Shown here one piece after another: positions 1 to 7,192 of a stretch of DNA of 64,000 nucleotides. This DNA comes from Guptibacillus algicola. Its GTDB lineage: Bacteria; Bacillota; Bacilli; Bacillales; Guptibacillaceae. The notes below the pieces were generated by a model. It worked only from the letters and a program-made list of their open reading frames with translations. It was not told where the DNA came from and did not search any database. Position 1 is the stretch's first letter. Each line of letters starts with the position of its first letter. Location: contig NZ_JAIVAF010000001.1 in assembly GCF_020171805.1 (NCBI RefSeq), positions 1,240,001 through 1,304,000 on the forward strand. Reading direction: 5' to 3'. A program made the translations under genes and the position numbers.

Positions 1-787
1 CATAACGCGGCACGGACTTTAGTAAGCCCCATGTGTAAGGATGGTTTGGTGTTTCGAAAATTTCTTCCACTTCGCCACTCTCCACGATTACTCCTGCATA
101 CATCACCGCAACACGTTGGGCAACTTCTGCAACAACACCTAAATCATGTGTAATGATCAAGACCGACGTTCCAAGACGCTTTTGAATATCTTTTAATAAA
201 TCGAGAATTTGAGCCTGGATCGTAACATCGAGAGCCGTTGTCGGTTCATCTGCAATCAAGAGTTTTGGTTCACAAGAAAGTGCCATCGCAATCAACACGC
301 GTTGCCTCATTCCTCCACTAAGCTCATGAGGATACGATCGATAGCGCTCCGCCGGGTTAGGAATTCCCACTAGATCAAGGAGCTCGATGGTTCGGTCATG
401 AATCTTAGACCTTGAATAATCGGTATGCTTTTTTATCGTTTCTGCGATCTGTGAACCAATCCTCATCGTGGGATTAAGAGATGTCATGGGGTCCTGTGAA
501 ATTAAACCGATATCGGACCCTTTCAGCTTCTGCATCTCTTTCTTCGACAAGCCTAATAGTTCTTTTCCGTTAAACGTAACTCTTCCACTATTAATTCTGC
601 TAACCTTCTTCGGAAGGAGTCCCATGATCGACTGAGCCGTTACACTTTTCCCACAGCCGCTTTCTCCAACAATTGCGAGCACTTCGCCCTCATCGATATG
701 AAAGTCAACGCCTCGTACCGCCTTCACTTCCCCGCCGTACGTTTTGAATGATACTTTCAAATCATTAACATCAAGTAATCGACTCAT
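1..787 (-). CDS. dppD: Peptide ABC transporter ATP-binding protein DppD/OppD (C-terminus beyond window)
   Basis: This gene encodes the first of the two ATPases that power a dipeptide/oligopeptide importer on the cytoplasmic face. I read 262 codons from ATG at 787; the gene runs off the left edge, so the C-terminal oligopeptide-binding extension typical of the family is not visible. Walker A (GESGCGKS) is at about residues 41-48, the ABC signature LSGGMRQR at 156-163, Walker B (LLIADEP) at 177-183 and the switch His (ITHDLG) at about 214. The family-typical QDPMTSLNP stretch follows the Q-loop. The start lies 13 bases after the dppC stop, so it is part of the dpp operon. A second ATPase and a peptide-binding protein would be expected beyond the edge. 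Confidence 0.95.
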   Translation of the reverse strand, partial: MSRLLDVNDLKVSFKTYGGEVKAVRGVDFHIDEGEVLAIVGESGCGKSVTAQSIMGLLPKKVSRINSGRVTFNGKELLGLSKKEMQKLKGSDIGLISQDPMTSLNPTMRIGSQIAETIKKHTDYSRSKIHDRTIELLDLVGIPNPAERYRSYPHELSGGMRQRVLIAMALSCEPKLLIADEPTTALDVTIQAQILDLLKDIQKRLGTSVLIITHDLGVVAEVAQRVAVMYAGVIVESGEVEEIFETPNHPYTWGLLKSVPRY

Positions 788-800
788 CTATTTCCCCTCC

Positions 801-1742
801 TTATTCCTTTGACTGAGGATCAAGCGCGTCTTGTAATCCATCACCGAAGACATTGAATGCAAACATCGTTAATGAAATCATGAATCCTGGGAAGAACAAC
901 CTCCACCATTGGCCGGTGAGAATAACGCCCAGCGCATCGTTCGCCATTGTTCCCCAGCTTGCAATCGGAGCTTGTACACCAAGTCCGATAAAACTTAAAA
1001 ATGACTCTGCGAAAATCGCCTGAGGAATCGTAAAGGTTAAATTCACGATGATAATCCCGATCATATTTGGAAAAAGGTGACGCAAGATGATCTTCCTGTG
1101 AGGTGTTCCAAGCTTTTGAGCGGCAGCGACGTACTCCTGCTCTTTCAGCTGCAGAATCTGCCCTCTTACGATTCTTGCCATTCCAACCCAGCCTGTAATG
1201 GAAAGGGCGATGATAATCGTCCAAAGACCTGGCTTCATAACAACGAGGAGCAAGATCACAACAAGAAGGTACGGAATGCCATAGAGGATCTCAACGATTC
1301 TCATCAAGAAACCATCGACCTTATCACCGAATTTTCCTCTCCCAGCCATATAGCCGGAGATTCCACCGACGATTAAACCAAGGATCAAATCGATAATGGC
1401 GGCAGCAAGTCCGATCGTTAACGAAATTCTTGCCCCATACCAGGTTCTCGCCCACATATCACGTCCTAGAGAATCTGTCCCAAACCAGTGCTCTGCTCCT
1501 GGTGCCATATTCTTGGCTGATAAGTTCTGGTCAGAATAGCTATACGGCACGAGGTGAGGACCGATTATCGCAAGGATCGTAATGATGACAAGGAGACCGA
1601 GACCAAGAATCGCAAGCTTGTTCCGCATGATTTTAACCGTTGTTTCTTTCCACTGACTCATGCTTGGTCGAACGATTTTCTCCTGTTGAAAACGACTTCG
1701 ATCTACAGGGCGAAATAACGTTTCTTTATGCTGCTCAGCCAT
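801..1742 (-). CDS. dppC: Peptide ABC transporter permease DppC/OppC
   Basis: This 313-residue inner-membrane permease forms half of the channel of a dipeptide/oligopeptide importer. An N-terminal cytoplasmic stretch of about 40 residues is followed by a membrane helix (LAILGLGLLVIITILAIIG), the family-typical GTDSLGRDMWAR motif near residue 90, then five more hydrophobic segments. The EAA loop that docks on the ATPase reads EYVAAAQKLGTPHRKIILRH (about residues 205-225). Length and topology fit DppC/OppC. The ATG start at 1742 has GGGGGGAGTAAC ahead of it and lies one base after the dppB stop, so the two genes are translationally coupled. Confidence 0.95.
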   Translation of the reverse strand: MAEQHKETLFRPVDRSRFQQEKIVRPSMSQWKETTVKIMRNKLAILGLGLLVIITILAIIGPHLVPYSYSDQNLSAKNMAPGAEHWFGTDSLGRDMWARTWYGARISLTIGLAAAIIDLILGLIVGGISGYMAGRGKFGDKVDGFLMRIVEILYGIPYLLVVILLLVVMKPGLWTIIIALSITGWVGMARIVRGQILQLKEQEYVAAAQKLGTPHRKIILRHLFPNMIGIIIVNLTFTIPQAIFAESFLSFIGLGVQAPIASWGTMANDALGVILTGQWWRLFFPGFMISLTMFAFNVFGDGLQDALDPQSKE

Positions 1743-1743
1743 G

Positions 1744-2670
1744 TTACTCCCCCCTGCTTGTTAGTTTGATTCTTGGATCTACGATTCGGTATGAAATATC
1801 AACAAGGAACAACGTTACGATCAGAATCGTACTGAAGAAAATCGTCGTTCCGAGAATAACCGGAAAATCACGGTTGAAGATGCTATCTACGAAATACTTT
1901 CCGATACCTGGAATCGCAAAAATCTTTTCAATAACAAATGTTCCAGTTAATAAAAACGCAGCAAGTGGTCCGATGAACGAAATGACAGGAATGAGCGCGT
2001 TTCGTACACCATGCTTAATGACGATTCCTGTAATAGCAAGGCCTTTTGCATCAGCTGTTTTGATGTAGTTCTGATTCATAACGTCTAACATGCTTGACCT
2101 CATAAACCTTGCGACGATCGCGAGTGGTGCCGTTGCTAACGCGACTGAGGGGAGAATAGTATGTTGCCATGTCCCCCATGAGGCCACAGGGAACATGCCC
2201 CACTTTACGGCGAAATAATTAATAAGCAGTGGTGCAAGGATAAAACTCGGAATCGATATCCCAATTATGGCAAATGCCATTGCCGCGTAATCGAGAATGC
2301 CATTATGATTGAGCGCAGCGATGATACCGAGAAGCAGTCCAAAAACAAGTGCGATTACGAGTGATTGAAGACCAAGTATGGCTGAGGCAGGAAACCCATC
2401 TGCAATTAGCGTATTGACGTCTCGCGTCTCAGATTGAATGGAAGGTCCGAGATCAAATTGGACAAGGTTTTTCAAATATAAGATGTACTGCATAGGTAAC
2501 GGCTCATCCAAATTAAATTTCGCCCGCATGTTTTCAAGAACTTCTTCAGGGAGCACGTCCGCATCTGAAGCGAAAGGATCCCCAGGTATCGAGTGCATAA
2601 TGATAAAGGTGAGTGTGGTGATCACCCAGATGGTTAAAATCATCGTGAGGACCCGCTTAAAAATGTACAA
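1744..2670 (-). CDS. dppB: Peptide ABC transporter permease DppB/OppB
   Basis: This 308-residue permease is the partner of the neighbouring DppC. The N-terminus (YIFKRVLTMILTIWVITTLTF) and the following HSIPGDPF motif near residue 30 are hallmarks of DppB/OppB. The ATPase-contacting loop (NYIKTADAKGLAITGIVIKH) is near residues 200-220. The start is TTG at 2670, preceded by AGGAGGGG with 5 bases of spacing. Gene order A-B-C-D follows the dpp operon of B. subtilis, which supports dipeptide rather than long-oligopeptide import, though the substrate cannot be read from the permease. Confidence 0.93.
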   Translation of the reverse strand: MYIFKRVLTMILTIWVITTLTFIIMHSIPGDPFASDADVLPEEVLENMRAKFNLDEPLPMQYILYLKNLVQFDLGPSIQSETRDVNTLIADGFPASAILGLQSLVIALVFGLLLGIIAALNHNGILDYAAMAFAIIGISIPSFILAPLLINYFAVKWGMFPVASWGTWQHTILPSVALATAPLAIVARFMRSSMLDVMNQNYIKTADAKGLAITGIVIKHGVRNALIPVISFIGPLAAFLLTGTFVIEKIFAIPGIGKYFVDSIFNRDFPVILGTTIFFSTILIVTLFLVDISYRIVDPRIKLTSRGE

Positions 2671-2691
2671 TGATGCCCCTCCTTTTAGTGG

Positions 2692-3540
2692 TTATGTATT
2701 TACTGAGCCTAACACTCCGTTTGTTGATGTCATCGCAATGATGATTAGACCCCACATCTGCTTGTAGGCTGTTACATAGTCATCACAAGTAAATCGAATT
2801 GTTTTCGGTCCTATCTTCTCAACAGTTGGAATGGTCGTTGTCATCAAAGCCTGTTGAGGACCTTTAAACTCAATTTCAAACGTAATCGGTCCATCGACTA
2901 CGTAAGGAGTCCTTTTCTCTGCATGTCGAACAGCAACTTCAGCTTGCTCTCTTATTAAGCGTCTCGCCCTAACAGGATGGATTAACTCAGCTGCGAATCG
3001 GTCGATTCCAGTTTTCACGATAGCTGATTCAATGTCTGGGAAGGTTTCTTTTACTTCTGCTACATAAGTGTCATCTCCTGAAACAAAGATTGGAGGTACT
3101 CCGAAGGCTCCTGCAACACCCGAATTTAGCTCTGTTTCCCCAACTACCTTGTCATTGATTTTCATTTCACCAACGCAAATTCCAGCGAGAGTGTGGCTGA
3201 TTACTGTCTCATTTGCACCTGCTTCACGACCGTGGTGACCGATGAACATCACGCCGTCAAATGTTTCATCAAGTCCCTGCATCTGACACATCACGCGGTT
3301 GTTACCAGAAACCAATATTGCTCGCTCATCTAGATCTTCCACGATGATGTTCGACATATTGCCATGTCCATCCGCCACAACTACTTCAGTGGCCCCTCCA
3401 TTGAAGGCCCCTTCGATTGCCGCATTTACATCAAGAGTCATAAGCTTTCGAAAACGTTGATACTCGCTCTCTTTTTTCAACTGAACGTTTGTCGCAACAC
3501 CCGATATGCCTTCCATATCCGCAGAAATAAAAATCTTCAT
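2692..3540 (-). CDS. dppA: D-aminopeptidase DppA (peptidase family M55)
   Basis: This is a zinc-dependent cytosolic aminopeptidase that in the characterised family member removes D-amino acids such as D-Ala from small peptides. The product is 282 residues, close to the usual 270-280. Visible metal-ligand motifs are SADMEG (D8, E10), DGHGN (H59), IGHHGREAG (H102/H103) and the conserved acidic region around E135. I chose the ATG at 3540 because GAAGGAG lies 9 bases upstream; the TTG 18 bases earlier has no ribosome binding site. It is the first gene of the dpp operon, so imported peptides can be trimmed at once, plausibly linking the operon to D-amino-acid-containing cell-wall peptides. Confidence 0.93.
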   Translation of the reverse strand: MKIFISADMEGISGVATNVQLKKESEYQRFRKLMTLDVNAAIEGAFNGGATEVVVADGHGNMSNIIVEDLDERAILVSGNNRVMCQMQGLDETFDGVMFIGHHGREAGANETVISHTLAGICVGEMKINDKVVGETELNSGVAGAFGVPPIFVSGDDTYVAEVKETFPDIESAIVKTGIDRFAAELIHPVRARRLIREQAEVAVRHAEKRTPYVVDGPITFEIEFKGPQQALMTTTIPTVEKIGPKTIRFTCDDYVTAYKQMWGLIIIAMTSTNGVLGSVNT

Positions 3541-3592
3541 TACAATCATCTCCTTCAATTTTTATCTAAATATTCAGACATATAATCCTATA

Positions 3593-3616
3593 AAAAAAGA
3601 GCGAGAGCTCTTTTTA
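3593..3616. terminator. Bidirectional terminator hairpin after the Lrp-type regulator
   Basis: AAAAAGAGC (3594-3602) pairs with GCTCTTTTT (3607-3615) around a GAGA loop. The A-run on one side and T-run on the other let it work in both directions. It overlaps the stop codon of the Lrp-type gene and separates that gene from dppA. Confidence 0.75.
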
Positions 3617-4072
3617 TAAATATTCAAACGTATTTTTAAACACATCCATCTGCACCATCACGTTCGTTGCTGTCACATGTTCAATAGATTGAACAGTGCG
3701 CACCGTTTCGTTGATTTCTTCGTAGTCTCGGACGTTGATTTGTGCAAGTAAGGGATACTCACCAGAAATCGTTGTAATAAAGCGAACCACTCGAATGGTT
3801 CTGAGTCTTTCAATAACATCATCGATGTGTTGAGGAACAACCTTTAATTGAATAATTGCTCCCATCTTAATGCCGAGTGTGATCGGATTAATAACGCCAA
3901 CAACTTCGAGGATGTCGTTTTCCACCATATTGTTGTACCGTGTTCGAACAGTTTTCTCCGTTACGTTAAGCTGATTTGCGATTTCTGTGAATGACATTCT
4001 GCCATTCTTCGATAAAAACTTAATAATACTGCGATCAAGATCATCGATAAGATCTGTACCAATTCTACTCAA
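3614..4072 (-). CDS. Lrp/AsnC family transcriptional regulator
   Basis: This 152-residue DNA-binding regulator usually senses amino acids and forms octamers on DNA. Residues 8-60 form the AsnC-type helix-turn-helix (DRSIIKFLSKNGRMSFTEIA, then LNVTEKTVRTRYNNM), followed by a hinge (VVGVINPITLG) and a C-terminal ligand-binding RAM domain (about 65-150, with FITTISGEYPLL). It lies upstream of dppA in the same direction but separated by a terminator, and divergent from an amidohydrolase gene. Its position suggests control of the dpp operon or the divergent amidohydrolase. Inverted repeats in the divergent region are possible binding sites. Confidence 0.92.
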   Translation of the reverse strand: MSRIGTDLIDDLDRSIIKFLSKNGRMSFTEIANQLNVTEKTVRTRYNNMVENDILEVVGVINPITLGIKMGAIIQLKVVPQHIDDVIERLRTIRVVRFITTISGEYPLLAQINVRDYEEINETVRTVQSIEHVTATNVMVQMDVFKNTFEYL

Positions 4073-4089
4073 TTACAATTCCGCCTTTC

Positions 4090-4146
4090 AGTCGTAATAG
4101 TTATAATTACTTATGTACTTAGACCTAATCATAATACATTACGACT
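4090..4146. promoter_or_regulatory. Inverted repeat in the Lrp/amidohydrolase divergent region
   Basis: AGTCGTAAT (4090-4098) and its exact complement ATTACGACT (4138-4146) face each other across 39 bases. The similarity runs inward: each arm is followed by a TTAT and ATTA block, so these look like two oriented copies of a roughly 20-base site. The spacing of 48 bases start to start is typical of the multi-site operators used by Lrp-type octamers. A second, shorter pair (ACTAAT/ATTAGT) lies at about 4156-4192. Regulatory function is inferred, not shown. Confidence 0.45.
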
Positions 4147-4273
4147 ATTTACAATACTAATACTTTGTTTTAGTATGTGAATTAGTAATTTAAAGAACAG
4201 TATAAATATTCTAATAATTAATTTCAAGGGTTATTTAGAAAAAATTTCTATTTAATAAAAGGAGATTACTCAT

Positions 4274-5434
4274 ATGAAACTTTTTACGAATGCAACAATC
4301 GTCATTGGGAATGGTGAAGTTCTTGAAGAGGCAAGTCTTCTGATCGAGGGAAAAATTATTCGCCAAGTTGGGGAGGTTTGCATAGACTCTAGCAATATTG
4401 ATGTGATCGATGCGAAAGGAAAGGTAATCACTCCTGGTTTGATCGATGTGCATACTCACCTCGGCGTGCATGAAGAAGGCATCGGAGCTGAAGGTCACGA
4501 TTTTAATGAAACAAGTAGTCCACTTACACCAGAAGTACGAGCGATGGATGGCATCAATCCAGCAGATAAAGGATTTGAAGATGCAAGACGTGCGGGGATC
4601 ACAACTGTTCAAGTGCTTCCTGGAAGTGCGAATGTCATTGGTGGCGAGATGGTTACATTGAAGACAGCGGGTACCATCGTTGATCAAATGGTCATTCGAG
4701 AACCTTCAGGAATGAAAGCCGCTTTTGGAGAAAACCCGAAGCGCATCCATGGTCATAAAGGAAAAGCGCCTATCACAAGAATGGCTATCGCCTCCATGTT
4801 TCGCCAGGAATTGCTCAAAGCCAAGCACTATATGATGGAAGTTGAGAAAGAAGAAAGCGTAGAAATAGACCTTGGTTTAGAAAACTTAGCAAAAGCGCTT
4901 AGAAAGGAGATTCCAATTCGCGCTCATGCGCACCGAGCAGATGATATTGTTACACTTATACGCCTTGCCAAAGAATTCGATTTAAATATTTCGATCGAGC
5001 ACTGCACGGAAGGTCATCAGATTAGCGAATTTGTGGCAGCATCAAATGCTCCAGCTGCAATTGGTCCTACCCTCTCAACAAGAAGTAAAATCGAGCTTGC
5101 TGATAAAGGGTGGCATACTGCTGGTATTCTTGCGAATGCTGGAGTGCCTGTATCGATTACGACGGATCATCCTGTTGTCGGAATCGAAAATCTTCTGCAA
5201 AGCGCTGCCCTTGCAGTTAAGCATGGAATGAAAACAACGGATGCGTGGAAAGCCATCACCCTGCAAGCTGCTAAGCATTTAGGTGTGGACGACCGAGTTG
5301 GATCGTTAGAAGAAGGAAAAGATGCGGACTTTGTTATTTGGGGCGGCGATCCTTTTGATACCAGAAATGAAGTTGAAGTAACGTATGTTAATGGGGAAGT
5401 CGTGTATGAGCAAGAATTTTTAAAGGAAAAATGA
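4274..5434 (+). CDS. Metal-dependent amidohydrolase (imidazolonepropionase-like)
   Basis: This 386-residue cytosolic hydrolase of the amidohydrolase superfamily (COG1228-like) has a composite N- and C-terminal beta-sandwich around a TIM barrel. The metal site is visible as HTH in GLIDVHTHLGVHEEG near residue 60, later histidines in RAHAHRADD and SIEHCTEGH, and the catalytic Asp in ITTDHPVVG. The C-terminal GSLEEGKDADFVIWGGDPF closes the composite domain. The ATG start has AGGAG 9 bases upstream. The exact substrate is not evident; placement beside dpp genes suggests a cyclic amide or peptide-derived compound. A strong terminator follows at 5561. Confidence 0.88.
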   Translation: MKLFTNATIVIGNGEVLEEASLLIEGKIIRQVGEVCIDSSNIDVIDAKGKVITPGLIDVHTHLGVHEEGIGAEGHDFNETSSPLTPEVRAMDGINPADKGFEDARRAGITTVQVLPGSANVIGGEMVTLKTAGTIVDQMVIREPSGMKAAFGENPKRIHGHKGKAPITRMAIASMFRQELLKAKHYMMEVEKEESVEIDLGLENLAKALRKEIPIRAHAHRADDIVTLIRLAKEFDLNISIEHCTEGHQISEFVAASNAPAAIGPTLSTRSKIELADKGWHTAGILANAGVPVSITTDHPVVGIENLLQSAALAVKHGMKTTDAWKAITLQAAKHLGVDDRVGSLEEGKDADFVIWGGDPFDTRNEVEVTYVNGEVVYEQEFLKEK

Positions 5435-5560
5435 TAAATCTTCACAACATAACGTTTTAGTTTGTAGAATGCGGGTATATACCTAATAATAATATTAGTT
5501 ACGAATGCTAGACAGCCGCATAATTGGTGGAAATGAGCTGGACAATTAGAGCTAGACATA

Positions 5561-5608
5561 AGCCAAAGAGGACTAGGTGTGAACCCTGGTTCTTTTTGGC
5601 TTTTTTTA
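5561..5608 (+). terminator. Intrinsic terminator after the amidohydrolase gene
   Basis: AGCCAAA-GAGGACTAGG pairs imperfectly with CCCTGGTTCTTTTTGGCT and is followed by a T-rich tract ending at 5608. The stretch 5435-5560 shows no coding potential I can support and no recognisable riboswitch. Confidence 0.7.
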
Positions 5609-5647
5609 TTTCACTAACTAAAAAACTTAAGCAAAAGGAACGACGTT

Positions 5648-6133
5648 ATGTTTGGAATCAGTGATTTTCTCAAATTATTATTATCTGCTTTTATTATTTT
5701 GCCAATGGTTTCGATCATTAGAGAAGGTGGCTACTTATTAACGAGCTATTTTCTTGGCGCAAAAAATTCTAAGGTCGTAATTGGCTGCGGCCCAAGAATT
5801 TTCAATATAGGAATCTTTGAATTTCGCAAATATTATTTTATGTATAGCTGGTGTAGCTACGATAACTTAAGGTATAAGGAGAACTGGGCACAAATCCTGG
5901 TGTATTCTTCACCTATTGTTGCGAATATTGCTGTAGCGCTTATTGTGAATTTTTCACTTTCCTTTGGATGGATCGGTATGAAGGATTTCGGGAAACAATT
6001 CATTTATTATGCCTTTTACTTTGTGCTATTCGATTTATTGCCAATCTATTATCCTGATGGACAACCAAGCAATGGACGAATCGTGTATGAACTTATTAAA
6101 TATGGGAAATTCCCAGAGTATGAGAAAGAATAG
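5648..6133 (+). CDS. Degenerate M50 (site-2 protease)-like membrane protein
   Basis: This 161-residue protein has several hydrophobic segments and the layout of small M50-type membrane metalloproteases. The segment SIIREGGYLLTSYFLG (residues 22-37) sits where M50 enzymes have HExGH: the Glu is kept (E26), but the first His is Arg (R25) and the second is Tyr (Y29). Near residue 130, LLPIYYPDGQPSNGR resembles the M50 NLLPxxPLDGG segment and keeps the Asp. With both zinc-binding histidines of the first motif lost, it is probably catalytically dead, perhaps a binding or regulatory pseudoenzyme. It has its own spacing from both neighbours. Family assignment rests on motif layout alone. Confidence 0.6.
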   Translation: MFGISDFLKLLLSAFIILPMVSIIREGGYLLTSYFLGAKNSKVVIGCGPRIFNIGIFEFRKYYFMYSWCSYDNLRYKENWAQILVYSSPIVANIAVALIVNFSLSFGWIGMKDFGKQFIYYAFYFVLFDLLPIYYPDGQPSNGRIVYELIKYGKFPEYEKE

Positions 6134-6148
6134 GGGGGTTAAATAAGA

Positions 6149-6179
6149 AGGGGAATTGATGCTTTTCGATCGTTCCCCT
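6149..6179. terminator. Weak hairpin between convergent genes
   Basis: AGGGGAA (6149-6155) pairs with TTCCCCT (6173-6179) with a 17-base loop in the 52-base gap between convergent genes. No T-run follows, so termination is only plausible from position. Confidence 0.4.
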
Positions 6180-6185
6180 CTGCAC

Positions 6186-6623
6186 CTATTGATGAATTTC
6201 AACTAGTTCAGCAATAGCACCACTCAATTTTCTTTTTGTCTCAGCTAACTTCGCTTCATCCTCAATACACACCTCTCCGTCTTCGATGTAAAATGTTGAG
6301 AACGACTGATTTTCGTACCTTGGTACAACATGCATATGATAATGCGTCAGCTCATTGAAAATACCACCGTTTTGACAAACCGTTATTCCATCAGGAGCAT
6401 ATACGTTCTTAACTGCTTTGGATAGGAGAATCGATGCTTTCATAACCGCAGTTGCTGTATCTTCATCAAATTCATCTACGTCATGAAAGTGTTTTTTGGG
6501 CAAAATCATGACATGGCCTTCGTTGTATGGTTCATGATCTAACAAACAACTTACAAAGTCATTTTCATAAACGATATGCACTGGTTCTTTTTTATTGGCC
6601 AATCGACAACCTAAGCAAATCAT
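6186..6623 (-). CDS. HIT family nucleotide-binding protein
   Basis: This 145-residue cytosolic protein belongs to the histidine-triad superfamily of nucleotide hydrolases/transferases. The triad H94-Y-H96-M-H98 in THYHMHVVPRYE is intact; the middle His is the usual nucleophile. C3-x-x-C6 at the N-terminus and H45 in PKKHFHDVDE could form the structural zinc site seen in some HIT proteins. GHVMILPKKHF is the other family hallmark. ATG at 6623 has AGAGGAAG upstream. It is monocistronic by context and its physiological substrate is unknown. Confidence 0.92.
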   Translation of the reverse strand: MICLGCRLANKKEPVHIVYENDFVSCLLDHEPYNEGHVMILPKKHFHDVDEFDEDTATAVMKASILLSKAVKNVYAPDGITVCQNGGIFNELTHYHMHVVPRYENQSFSTFYIEDGEVCIEDEAKLAETKRKLSGAIAELVEIHQ

Positions 6624-6863
6624 TAAAGCACTTCCTCTTTTTTGTGATTTTGGTAAATTTTAATAACCATAGTTTATCATTTCTCTTAAAAAGAAACATT
6701 GACTATAAAATTTGTGAGTTTAGATGTTTGGTAGTCCATTCATTTCTATACATATCACTAAGCCTTTATTACCACAAAAGGAACAAACGTTCTCTGTTTT
6801 ACTTCTTTTCATCTGAACGAGCACTCACTCTCATCACAATTTCACATTGGTTACATACGATAT
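6624..6863. other. Gene-poor AT-rich stretch
   Basis: Apart from the ribosome binding site of the HIT gene at its left edge, this stretch shows no ORF with a convincing start, no hairpin with a T-tract and no repeat. I find nothing to annotate until the inverted repeat at 6864. Confidence 0.5.
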
Positions 6864-6907
6864 ATCTCGAAACGGTATTGTATTGATCTCATTTCGAGAT
6901 TTATAAT
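6864..6907 (+). promoter_or_regulatory. Promoter with embedded 9-bp inverted repeat for the 48-residue gene
   Basis: A -35 candidate TTGTAT (6878-6883) and a -10 TATAAT (6902-6907) are 18 bases apart. The -35 lies inside an inverted repeat of ATCTCGAAA (6864-6872) and TTTCGAGAT (6892-6900), whose second arm ends one base before the -10. This geometry suits a repressor operator. The regulator is unknown. Confidence 0.6.
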
Positions 6908-6971
6908 AGTGTTAACAAATTGAAAGCGGTTACAGTAGCTGTCCCGCTTAAAAATACAGGGAGGATTTACA

Positions 6972-7118
6972 ATGAGCCAGAAAGCAAGAAACCAATTTAT
7001 TGAACGTTTAACGACCAAAACGACAATGAATAGGGATGACGTTCTGAGCATGTCCGACGCAGAAATCGAATACTTCCACTGGCTCTATTTTGATGAATCA
7101 CCGATGGATTTAATGTAA
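6972..7118 (+). CDS. Small 48-residue protein (BH0509-like)
   Basis: ATG at 6972 is preceded by GGGAGG with 6 bases of spacing and the frame ends with TAA at 7116. The product begins MSQKARNQFIERL, continues through a DDVLSMSDAEIEYFHWLYF segment and ends MDLM; it is charged, has no membrane segment and is probably cytosolic. The opening and the 'MSDAEIE' region remind me of the short BH0509-type proteins of Bacillaceae, an identification from memory only. Its own promoter with an inverted repeat and a very strong terminator make it a convincing independent gene despite its size. Function unknown. Confidence 0.75.
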   Translation: MSQKARNQFIERLTTKTTMNRDDVLSMSDAEIEYFHWLYFDESPMDLM

Positions 7119-7124
7119 TAACGG

Positions 7125-7163
7125 TTCCACCCCCTGCAAGGTTGCAGGGGGTGGAATTTTTTT
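7125..7163 (+). terminator. Strong intrinsic terminator of the 48-residue gene
   Basis: A perfect 15-bp stem, TTCCACCCCCTGCAA (7125-7139) with TTGCAGGGGGTGGAA (7142-7156), a 2-base loop as written, and a run of seven T. It follows the small gene's stop by 6 bases. Confidence 0.95.
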
Positions 7164-7168
7164 AACTT

Positions 7169-7191
7169 GGTGCCAGGCACGTACCTGACCC
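7169..7191. repeat. REP-like palindromic element (hybrid of both core types)
   Basis: GGTGCCAGGCAC is joined directly to GTACCTGACCC. The first half is the GGTGCC/GGCACC palindrome seen at 42571 and 47933; the second half is the arm of the GGGTCAGGTAC palindrome at 19529. It ends two bases before the murQ stop codon, so it probably lies at the 3' end of the murQ transcript. Confidence 0.75.
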
Positions 7192-7192
7192 A

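Noticed and set aside
1640-2068. Plus-strand frame of 142 codons across the dppC/dppB junction
   Set aside because: It overlaps two well-supported permease genes on the other strand and shows no start signals.
5435-5560. Possible riboswitch or small RNA before the M50-like gene
   Set aside because: No recognisable aptamer sequence or alternative pairing with the terminator; the hairpin at 5561 is adequate as the terminator of the preceding gene.
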